Shown: positions 17,563 to 24,499 of the stretch, piece after piece
Numbering within the stretch: the stretch's first letter is position 1
Layout: every line of letters begins with the position of its first letter
Assembly (NCBI GenBank): GCA_934102215.1
Contig: CAKOSH010000005.1
Location: forward strand, 47,512 to 111,511
Source: an uncultured Bacilli bacterium
GTDB taxonomy: Bacteria > Bacillota_I > Bacilli_A > RF39 > UBA660
Reading direction: 5' to 3'
DNA length: 64,000 nt
Notes under the pieces: model-generated
What the model was told of the DNA's origin: nothing
The model's input: only the letters and a program-made list of their open reading frames with translations
The model's database searches: none
Position numbers and translations under genes: made by a program

Positions 17563-17760
17563 AAATAAAAAAGGATAGCCCAAGGAGTCATAAATGACGG
17601 TGCCATCCCTATATTTAGCTTATTAGTTATTAACGAAACTACCCGTTGGCTATTAACCACATAAAATTGGTAGTAACAAATAATCAATTATATTAGTTTT
17701 CACCATGCACTAACTCTCTACGATAATTATATTATTTATCTCGTCCAATTATGTCTTTAC
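17563..17760 (-). promoter_or_regulatory. T-box riboswitch (threonine) controlling the thrS operon
   Basis: The leader has the AGAGAG motif of stem I (near 17715) and a GGTGAAAAC distal element. The specifier loop reads ACTACCA, with the Thr codon ACC (17669-17671) followed by a purine. The T-box/antiterminator is AGGGATGGCACCGTC, and a terminator stem ends in CTTGGGCTATCC plus TTTTTT just before the ribosome binding site. Uncharged tRNA-Thr pairs with the ACC specifier and with the TGGC bulge to favour read-through. ACT next to ACC is also a Thr codon, so the assignment holds either way. Confidence 0.93.
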
Positions 17761-17787
17761 AAATATATAATAACACATCAAAATTTC

Positions 17788-18465
17788 TTATGCAATATTT
17801 TTTTCTAAAGAAAATGATCTATTTCTGCTTTTAATGTTTTCAAGTTCAACTATTTTGCTTCTTAGGGTTTCTAATTCATCAACGCTAAGCTCACTTATAG
17901 CTCTTGCTATGTCTTGATTAGTTACTTCTCCATTTACAACTACTTGTTTAACATTTCCTTCATTCATAAATGGTGTAATATCTAATTTTTCAGCTTCTGT
18001 ATCTAATTTAGTTACATATTCAATTGGTGTTTCATATGTATCATATAGATTTTCTATATTGTTTCTAGTTGCTTTATATTTTTCAGGTTTTTCAAACATT
18101 ATTCTTGGTTCATGAGCAATTGTTGGATCGTTTTGTTTACGTGCTTCTTCTTCACGGAATATATCAAGTTGTTCATCACGTGTAATATAGTTTCCACTTA
18201 CTATTTCTTCTTCAACTGCTCTATTAATTGGATTCTTTCCTTGAACTAGTGAAACTGCTTTGATAGCGTAATAGAATGGAATAAATCCTTTTAAAAAGTT
18301 TCCAAGTTTCTCATTGAATTTATATAAACTGTTTCTATTTTTAAGTACATATCCTTTATCTTGTAATTTTTCTTCTATTGAGGATCTAACAGCTCCAATA
18401 ACTGCTAAACCAAATGCTGTAGACATAAGTTGCATTACTGCATATATTAATAAAATATCCATCAT
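17788..18465 (-). CDS. Hypothetical membrane protein (two-helix N-terminus, coiled/acidic C-terminus)
   Basis: About 225 residues. A hydrophobic helix lies at 3-25 and a second, amphipathic or hairpin-like one near 60-78 (FIPFYYAIKAVSLVQG). Between them is EEKLQDKGY. The C-terminal 140 residues are soluble and helical (ISELSVDELETLRSKIVELE). The order helix, basic KxxGY segment, second helix with P-x-Y-x-x-x-KA is shared with the first gene of the paralog cluster at 23819-24430, so the two may be distant relatives. The ATG is behind GGGGG. The function is unknown. Confidence 0.7.
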   Translation of the reverse strand: MMDILLIYAVMQLMSTAFGLAVIGAVRSSIEEKLQDKGYVLKNRNSLYKFNEKLGNFLKGFIPFYYAIKAVSLVQGKNPINRAVEEEIVSGNYITRDEQLDIFREEEARKQNDPTIAHEPRIMFEKPEKYKATRNNIENLYDTYETPIEYVTKLDTEAEKLDITPFMNEGNVKQVVVNGEVTNQDIARAISELSVDELETLRSKIVELENIKSRNRSFSLEKNIA

Positions 18466-18492
18466 TTTATATTCCCCCTTAATGATGTACAT

Positions 18493-18521
18493 ATTATACC
18501 AAAAAAGTGCAATTTTGTCAA
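18493..18521 (-). promoter_or_regulatory. Strong vegetative promoter for the gene at 17788-18465
   Basis: TTGACA, 17-base spacer, TATAAT. The spacer and untranslated leader match the promoter at 13782-13810 almost base for base. Confidence 0.85.
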
Positions 18522-18583
18522 TCACACCTCTTTTCAATTTCTAAATTTCACTTGATAATTAAATATATAAATAAAATATATCA

Positions 18584-20023
18584 TTATTTAGCAGTGAAGT
18601 ATCCCGGATTACTTGTTCCGCCATCTATATGAGCGTATGTAAAATCTATATACTCTTCATCATATGTTGTTCCAGCTCCACCTACTAAGCTTGTACAACC
18701 CAAAAACATGGAATCAGACTCACCTAAATTATCACCCACAAACATATCGCTAGCATATATTGTTTTAAGTTTGCTTGAATCATTAAACATATAACTCATA
18801 TTACTTACACTACTTGTATCAAAATTGCTTAAATCTAAAGTAGTAACTTGAGTACTAGCAAACATATAATCCATTTTTGATACTTTTGATGTATCAAAAT
18901 TAGTTAAATTCAATGCAGTAGCTTGACTTCCAGCAAACATTCCATATATGTCTGTAACACTAGAAGTATTAAAACTGCTTACATCCAATGTTGTGGCTTT
19001 AGTATCAACAAACATATAACTCATATTTGTTACATTTGATGTATCAAAATTAGTTAAATTCAATGCAGTAGCTTGACTTCCAGCAAACATTCCATACATG
19101 TTTGTAACACTAGAAGTATTAAAACTGCTTACATCCAATGTTGTGGCTTTACTTTCATTGAACATATGATCCATATATATTACATTAGAAGTGTCTAATG
19201 TAAATAAATCTATACTAGTGGCTTGATTGCCATCAAACATTCCAGACATAGAAACAATAGGCTTACCATTTATATATGTACAAACTTCACTAGTATCAAT
19301 AGGTTCTGTTGAGTTAGGATTTGTAAGTATAACTCCCCATCCATCTTCATTTATAGCAAACCACCTTTTTCCTGCTGCTGCTTCACCAGTAACAATTTCA
19401 TACATTTTTTCTTTATAGTGATAGGTAAAGTTTCCTTGTACAAAAGTTGCTCCCTGAGTAAGTTCTCCATCATATGTACAATAAACAGTTTTTACTGCAG
19501 ATTCATTTATACCAAGTTTACCTTCAAAAGTTTTATTTTTATTATAATTCTGTGGTTTACCAGTATCAATAAAAGTAATAGTAATATTGTATTCATGAGT
19601 AACATTAGGTTCTATTGAAATATTCTTTTTTAATGTAGTGTCACTTATTGGTGTTTGTGATATAGAATTACATGTACCTTCTTCAGTTCCACTACTATTT
19701 AATCTTTTACAAGTTGCTTCTATAACAAGTTCATTATTAGTAATTTCATTCGTAAGCTCTGTCCATACTAAGTTGTAACTTACTTCTTTTGTGCCAGTAT
19801 TCTTAACCAATATAGTTTTTGTAATATAATCTCCCGGAAAAACATTTTCTAGTGTTATTTCATTTGTATCATTAAATGTAAGTTCTAAGTTACCTGTTAC
19901 TACATTATTACCTTTTGCTGTATCATTACCTATTATCGTAATACCGAAGTATGCTAGTGATACTCCAATCACTACAAGTAAAATTGTTACAATTAAAAAG
20001 AGATATTTTTTACTATTATTCAT
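18584..20023 (-). CDS. BspA-like (DUF285) surface protein with camelysin/TasA-like N-domain
   Basis: 479 residues. A signal/anchor helix (residues 7-27) is followed by a TasA/camelysin-like domain (about 30-180; GNLELTFND, PGDYITKTILVKNTGT), and a linker with CTYDGELTQGATF. Then come about eight BspA/DUF285 leucine-rich-type repeats of about 25 residues (pattern LDVSSFNTSSVTNMYGMFAG), ending in GGTSNPGYFTAK. No LPxTG anchor is seen. Such proteins are usually secreted adhesins. It is paralogous to 50748-53009. The start is set by GGAAGTGTG before the ATG. The promoter spacer contains a G8 tract. Confidence 0.85.
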   Translation of the reverse strand: MNNSKKYLFLIVTILLVVIGVSLAYFGITIIGNDTAKGNNVVTGNLELTFNDTNEITLENVFPGDYITKTILVKNTGTKEVSYNLVWTELTNEITNNELVIEATCKRLNSSGTEEGTCNSISQTPISDTTLKKNISIEPNVTHEYNITITFIDTGKPQNYNKNKTFEGKLGINESAVKTVYCTYDGELTQGATFVQGNFTYHYKEKMYEIVTGEAAAGKRWFAINEDGWGVILTNPNSTEPIDTSEVCTYINGKPIVSMSGMFDGNQATSIDLFTLDTSNVIYMDHMFNESKATTLDVSSFNTSSVTNMYGMFAGSQATALNLTNFDTSNVTNMSYMFVDTKATTLDVSSFNTSSVTDIYGMFAGSQATALNLTNFDTSKVSKMDYMFASTQVTTLDLSNFDTSSVSNMSYMFNDSSKLKTIYASDMFVGDNLGESDSMFLGCTSLVGGAGTTYDEEYIDFTYAHIDGGTSNPGYFTAK

Positions 20024-20047
20024 AATCACACTTCCTATTCTGTGATC

Positions 20048-20080
20048 ATTATAGCAAAATTTACCCCCCCCGCAAGCGAA
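20048..20080 (-). promoter_or_regulatory. Promoter with G8 tract in the spacer (BspA-like gene 1)
   Basis: On the minus strand: TTCGCTTGC, eight G, TAAATTTTGC, TATAAT. The same element, with seven G, precedes the paralog at 53037-53068. A long G run in the -35/-10 region of a surface-protein gene in such an AT-rich genome resembles a slipped-strand phase-variation switch. Confidence 0.7.
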
Positions 20081-20087
20081 CAAATGT

Positions 20088-20984
20088 TTATCTTTTGTTT
20101 TTGCTTACTAGTCTTTGCTCAACTGTTAAAAACCTTATTCTTTCTATTATCCTTTTTGCTTTTATTACATCTATTTCTCTGTTTGTTTCTGCTAAAACGT
20201 TTTCAAGTTCATTAATTGAAAAATTAGAAGTAAAAAATGTTGTAAGAACATTATCCATTCTGTATTGAAGTATAGTTCCAAGCACTTCGTCTCTAGCCCA
20301 AGTACTATTATTTTCAGCACCAATATCATCAATTAAGAGAACATCACATGTCATTAATTCATCCATAATATCATTATAAGTGTAATCATTAAATGATGAC
20401 TTTAATTTATTCAGTAAAAATGGATAATAAATATTGACACAATAAAATCCCTTAAGTGAAAGTTCATTTAATAAAGCACTTAATATATATGATTTACCAC
20501 TACCAAAGGAACCGCTTAAATAAAGTCCTTTAACAGGTTCACCATTTACTTTCTTTTTTAAAAAGTCTTTTATATATTTTAAGATATTTGCTCTTTCTTC
20601 TTCAGATATAAGTTCGCTTAATGAAGCATTCATAAGTATCTTAGGAGTTTCAAAGAATACTGTATTGTTTGTTTTATTTCGTTTATAATATTTACATGGC
20701 TTATATGAAAACTCTATAAAATCTTTTGTTACTTCTGGAAAATAAACATGCCCTTTTATCATATTTTTACAAGAATCTAATTTTTTACATCTCGAACAAT
20801 TTTTAAGTTCGCACGCTGAATCAATAAGTTTACTTGTATATTTCATAAGTATTTCTTCATTACATTTTAATCTATTACATAATTTTTTTACAGTTTCATC
20901 TTTTTCTGCCAGAACAAAATCACGTCTTAATTCATCATTAATAGTCTTTTTACTTTTTTTAACAAAACTACTTCCATTAATCAT
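20088..20984 (-). CDS. dnaI: Primosomal protein DnaI (helicase loader)
   Basis: 298 residues. The N-terminal part has a cysteine-rich zinc-type site (CELKNCSRCKKLDSC, about 58-72) as in DnaI. The C-terminal AAA+ ATPase (about 120-298) has Walker A GSFGSGKS and Walker B LLIDDIG, followed by the sensor TTFFTSNFS. DnaI loads the replicative helicase together with the DnaB/DnaD pair. Its ATG overlaps the stop of the upstream dnaB by four bases (ATGA). Confidence 0.92.
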   Translation of the reverse strand: MINGSSFVKKSKKTINDELRRDFVLAEKDETVKKLCNRLKCNEEILMKYTSKLIDSACELKNCSRCKKLDSCKNMIKGHVYFPEVTKDFIEFSYKPCKYYKRNKTNNTVFFETPKILMNASLSELISEEERANILKYIKDFLKKKVNGEPVKGLYLSGSFGSGKSYILSALLNELSLKGFYCVNIYYPFLLNKLKSSFNDYTYNDIMDELMTCDVLLIDDIGAENNSTWARDEVLGTILQYRMDNVLTTFFTSNFSINELENVLAETNREIDVIKAKRIIERIRFLTVEQRLVSKNKR

Positions 20985-22264
20985 TTTCTAAACTCCTCTA
21001 TAAAATTTTTAAATTCCTCATCATTTACATTATTGCCTTCCTTCGATTCAATTTTTTCATTAAACCAACTAGGAATAACTTTATTTATTTTCTTTGTAGG
21101 TTCTTTTTTAAGTCTCTTTTTATGCTCTTTTTCTGCTAAATCCATAGCTTCACTAGCAGTTTCAACACCACATCTTTTCCATTGACCTGCTATTGTTTCT
21201 ATATATGCTTTTACTAGCTTATTATTATTTGTCTTAAGAGTGTAATCTATTAATACGTTTACTACTGCTGGATTAAGATTTAAATCCATAAGAAGACTTT
21301 CAAGTATCTTCATATCTCTTTCAGTAGGCTTAGCACCTTTATATTTAGCCTTTAAGAACTCGTATGGTGAGTGACTTTCAAATACATCAATAATCTTACC
21401 ACGCTTACTATTATCTCCACTAGCACTCTTTAAATATTCAGGTTGACTCTTAAATAATAAACTTGGAAGTCTATTGTTATTATTAAATTGATAATATTTT
21501 CTTGTATTGCGTCTTAAATCTTCTTTATCAATATTACCTTTTTCATTTAAAGATGCTCTTATTATATCAGCCATTGTTACTGGATCTATCTCGTATAAGA
21601 AAGCTAAATTAATTATTAATTCTTTCATACTTCTATTCAAACATTTTTGGTTGAACATTTCACTTGGTAGTGAAGACACCATTAGATCAAAATCAAAATC
21701 TAATTCATATTTTAATAATAATTTATTCTTAGATACAACTTCACCACTACTTATTTCAAGAGGACTATAATTTCTACTTTTAAATACTGCATCAAATGGA
21801 GCAGTTATCTCTTCATAATCACGTAGTGACATATGTGGTACTTTAAAGTATTCAAATAGTCTATTATATTCAGTTTTACCAACATTATTATATAGTACTA
21901 CATTAAATATAGGATGAGTAAAGAACTCTGTTGCTGATACCGGACTATATAATTCATATACATATGAATTTACTTCTCCCTCATGATAATAAGTTTTTAA
22001 AAGTCCTATTCCTTCTAATTTTAATCTTGCTTCTTTTAAGTTATCAAGTGTTATACCCATACTTGTCATTAAATGTTTATGAGTTAGTTCACATGATATA
22101 AATGTATTTTTAGTTTCAGTTTGTAAGAAAAAGTATAACATTACAGCAATATTACCTATAATAGGCATATAAAGCATGTTTAAAACAAGTTTATCACTAC
22201 TTGATAATAAACTTTTATCTATAACTTGATATACATCAGCTGGATATAATGATACTTTCTTCAT
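20981..22264 (-). CDS. dnaB: Replication initiation and membrane attachment protein DnaB (Bacillus type)
   Basis: 427 residues, with the DnaB/DnaD winged-helix N-domain (YQVIDKSLLSSSDKLVLNMLYMPIIG, shown here only in part of its length at 13-38) and the C-terminal DDBH2-type domain (about 300-375, ending NLNPAVVNVLIDYTLKTNN). It is the partner of DnaI in loading helicase at the origin and at restart sites. The pairing dnaB-dnaI with ATGA overlap is the normal Firmicute order. Confidence 0.9.
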   Translation of the reverse strand: MKKVSLYPADVYQVIDKSLLSSSDKLVLNMLYMPIIGNIAVMLYFFLQTETKNTFISCELTHKHLMTSMGITLDNLKEARLKLEGIGLLKTYYHEGEVNSYVYELYSPVSATEFFTHPIFNVVLYNNVGKTEYNRLFEYFKVPHMSLRDYEEITAPFDAVFKSRNYSPLEISSGEVVSKNKLLLKYELDFDFDLMVSSLPSEMFNQKCLNRSMKELIINLAFLYEIDPVTMADIIRASLNEKGNIDKEDLRRNTRKYYQFNNNNRLPSLLFKSQPEYLKSASGDNSKRGKIIDVFESHSPYEFLKAKYKGAKPTERDMKILESLLMDLNLNPAVVNVLIDYTLKTNNNKLVKAYIETIAGQWKRCGVETASEAMDLAEKEHKKRLKKEPTKKINKVIPSWFNEKIESKEGNNVNDEEFKNFIEEFRK

Positions 22265-22326
22265 AACACATCACATGAAATATTATACATAAAATTGTTA
22301 CTAAATAAAAGTATAATTACAATAAA

Positions 22327-22352
22327 AAAGATGAAATTTTCTTTCACCTACT
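22327..22352 (-). terminator. Terminator of the five-gene cluster
   Basis: Minus-strand stem GGTGAAA/TTTCATC (one G-U pair) and TTTTTT, overlapping the end of the last gene. Confidence 0.65.
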
Positions 22353-22620
22353 TCATTATTAATTCTTGTGGCTTTTGATTTTTACTTTCTTCAGTTGATT
22401 TCTTTGCTAATATTTCTCTCATGAAATCAACATGATATTTATATATTCTTATTGTTGATTTATATTTTTCACGCATAACATCTATAGCATATCTATTTCC
22501 ACCTTGTAATACTCTCATATATTCTTTTTTGAGTTCTTCTAAATATAATGATAATTCTTTTTCTCTTTCGCTTAAATATCTATATGTATCTTTATATTCA
22601 CCTAAATCTATATCAGGCAT
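22348..22620 (-). CDS. Hypothetical helical protein, last gene of the cluster
   Basis: 90 residues, almost entirely helical by eye (YLSEREKELSLYLEELKKEY, then YKSTIRIYKYHVDFMREIL), with no membrane segment. It lacks the clear NYYM core of its four upstream neighbours but has the same size of helical hairpin, so it may be a distant relative. AAGGAGGG precedes the ATG. The function is unknown. Confidence 0.65.
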   Translation of the reverse strand: MPDIDLGEYKDTYRYLSEREKELSLYLEELKKEYMRVLQGGNRYAIDVMREKYKSTIRIYKYHVDFMREILAKKSTEESKNQKPQELIMK

Positions 22621-22644
22621 ATTTATCCCTCCTTTTATATTCTT

Positions 22645-23139
22645 TTATTTATTATTCTTTTTAGAGCCTAGTTTTCTTTGAAGTTTTTCTGTACTTTGTA
22701 ATTCTTTTATCATATCATTAACTTGATAATAAAGTTTATCTATTGTTTTAACTGCTCTAACAAGTTCTCCAAGTTCACATGAATGTTCTTTTTTACCTTG
22801 AATGCTTCTATATCTTTTACGTAAATCTTTATCAACCATTGCATAATAATTTCTAAGCATTATTAATTGTTGCACAATACATTCTTTTGCACAAAAATCC
22901 AATCCAGAATTTTTATAGTTCGAACTTATTTTGCATTCCTTCATCATTTCAGCAAACTGTTTTTCAGCATCCATACTCATTTCTTTCCAATTGGCTGCCA
23001 TTTTTAGTTGTTGCTTTTCCATTTCTTCACTTGTTCTTTTCCAAGATGCTAAAAACATTTCTTGTTGTTTTTCCATTTCTTCATTTGTCTTTTTCAAAGA
23101 TGACAATATTTCAGCACGTTGTTTATCAAAACTAGTCAT
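22645..23139 (-). CDS. Paralog-cluster protein with coiled coil and NYYM helical domain
   Basis: 164 residues. The N-terminal 70 residues are a coiled coil with a 14-16-residue repeat (TNEEMEKQQEMFLASWK, TSEEMEKQQLKMAANWK). The C-terminal domain (about 85-160) is the shared unit of this cluster: LIMLRNYYAMVDKDLRKRYR, then SCELGELVRAVKTIDKLYYQ. No membrane segment. The domain-coding DNA is very close to the next gene (23158-23433), which indicates recent duplication. The ribosome binding site is AGAGGAAAT. The function is unknown. Confidence 0.7.
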   Translation of the reverse strand: MTSFDKQRAEILSSLKKTNEEMEKQQEMFLASWKRTSEEMEKQQLKMAANWKEMSMDAEKQFAEMMKECKISSNYKNSGLDFCAKECIVQQLIMLRNYYAMVDKDLRKRYRSIQGKKEHSCELGELVRAVKTIDKLYYQVNDMIKELQSTEKLQRKLGSKKNNK

Positions 23140-23157
23140 ATTTCCTCTTTTCTATTT

Positions 23158-23433
23158 TTAATTGCTTTGAACATTTCTTTTTTTAGATTCAAATTTTCTT
23201 TGAAATTTATCTGTACTTTGTAATTCTTTTATCATATCAGTAATTTCTATATAAACTTTATTTATTGTTTTAATTTCATCAGACATTGCTTTAAGTTCAC
23301 TTCTTGTTGCTTTTCTGCCTTCCATACCTTCAACTTTCTTACGAAAGTCATAGCATACCATCGCATAATAATTTTTTAACATTGCTATTTGTTGTATGAT
23401 ACATCTATAGTATTGTTCATCGATATTTGTCAT
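23158..23433 (-). CDS. Paralog-cluster protein, NYYM helical domain only
   Basis: 91 residues made of just the shared domain: IAMLKNYYAMVCYDFRKK, then RSELKAMSDEIKTINKVY, then the ITDMIKELQSTDKFQRK tail that is nearly identical to the tail of 22645-23139. It has the same ribosome-binding sequence (AGAGGAAAT) as that neighbour. The function is unknown. Confidence 0.65.
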   Translation of the reverse strand: MTNIDEQYYRCIIQQIAMLKNYYAMVCYDFRKKVEGMEGRKATRSELKAMSDEIKTINKVYIEITDMIKELQSTDKFQRKFESKKRNVQSN

Positions 23434-23445
23434 ATTTCCTCTTTT

Positions 23446-23808
23446 CTATTTTTTCATTATAGGTTGTTTTTTACTTGAATGTTTTTCATTCTCTTTTATA
23501 ATGTCATCAGCTATACAATATAATTCATCTATTTTCTTAACAAGAGTAACTATTTGATTAAGCTCTGATGCCGAAGCACCTAGTCCTTTAAGTTTTCTAT
23601 AACATTCTCTTAATTTTTGATCTTCACCCATATAATAATGTCTTAATTCAATTAACTCATGCATCGTAAATCTTTGAACTTCACTTGCTGAACTCTTAGA
23701 TACATATTTACTAGCAGCGTTTTTAACTTGAATTAATTTACTACTAAGGCTTTGATGTAGTTCACTTAAACAAGTATTAAGTAACTCTGATTGATTTTTA
23801 TTAGCCAT
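23446..23808 (-). CDS. Paralog-cluster protein with NYYM-type helical domain
   Basis: 120 residues. A helical N-terminus (LLNTCLSELHQSLSSKLIQ) is followed by the shared domain (about 50-110): LIELRHYYMGEDQKLRECYR, then ASELNQIVTLVKKIDELY. No membrane segment. It is 12 bases upstream of the next cluster gene. The function is unknown. Confidence 0.65.
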   Translation of the reverse strand: MANKNQSELLNTCLSELHQSLSSKLIQVKNAASKYVSKSSASEVQRFTMHELIELRHYYMGEDQKLRECYRKLKGLGASASELNQIVTLVKKIDELYCIADDIIKENEKHSSKKQPIMKK

Positions 23809-23818
23809 ATTAAAACTC

Positions 23819-24430
23819 CTATTGTTTTTTAGTTCTTACAACTGAATTACTTTTACTTCTAAGTATTGCTTCATCAAGTTCATAATATTTACTATCTACT
23901 TCTTTAATAGTACGAACTACTTCATTAATTTCACTAGCACTAGCACCTTTTTCTTTAAGTGTTTTATATCTAGCACGCAATCTTCTATCTTGATTCATAT
24001 AATAATTTTTCATATGAATCATTTCATCAATTGTATAACCTTTATTTTCTGATTGAACAGTTACTACTTTTTTAGGTTCACTTTTTACTTCTCTTTTAAC
24101 TTCTTTAACTTGTTCTACTTGTTTAGGTTGTTCTTTTTCCTTTACTTCTTCTCTCTTAACAAGTAATCCCTTTTTATTAAAGCTATTAAATCTAGAAGCA
24201 TAATATTCATCCTCTTCTCTAAATAATTTTTTACCAGCCTTATAAATATTATACCCTGGCACTAAAAGATATGCATAATTTCTAATAAATCCTAATACTT
24301 TCTCAGTAGTAGATCTATTATCATCTATTTCATATCCTTCTCTTTCTAATCTTTTTCTAAATGTATATTCTTTTAATCCTTCACATGCACCAGATGCTAA
24401 AAACAATACTGAACATATATTCCATAACAT
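23819..24430 (-). CDS. Membrane-anchored first gene of the NYYM paralog cluster
   Basis: 203 residues. A hydrophobic N-terminus (LWNICSVLFLASGACEG) precedes a basic segment with KRLEREGYEI and a second hydrophobic stretch (YAYLLVPGYNIYKAGKKLF). A Lys/Glu/Val-rich linker follows, then the shared helical domain at about 135-195 (MIHMKNYYMNQDRRLRARYK, ASEINEVVRTIKEVDSKY). It is probably tethered to the membrane and may hold the soluble paralogs encoded after it. It has a strong promoter and a GGGGG ribosome binding site. Confidence 0.7.
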   Translation of the reverse strand: MLWNICSVLFLASGACEGLKEYTFRKRLEREGYEIDDNRSTTEKVLGFIRNYAYLLVPGYNIYKAGKKLFREEDEYYASRFNSFNKKGLLVKREEVKEKEQPKQVEQVKEVKREVKSEPKKVVTVQSENKGYTIDEMIHMKNYYMNQDRRLRARYKTLKEKGASASEINEVVRTIKEVDSKYYELDEAILRSKSNSVVRTKKQ

Positions 24431-24461
24431 AATTCAAATCCCCCTTCAATTAAGTACGCAT

Positions 24462-24490
24462 ATTATATCATATTTGTTACAAAGTGTCAA
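24462..24490 (-). promoter_or_regulatory. Strong vegetative promoter of the NYYM cluster
   Basis: TTGACA, 17-base spacer, TATAAT, with a GGGGG ribosome binding site in the leader. Confidence 0.8.
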
Positions 24491-24499
24491 ACTTTTGTT

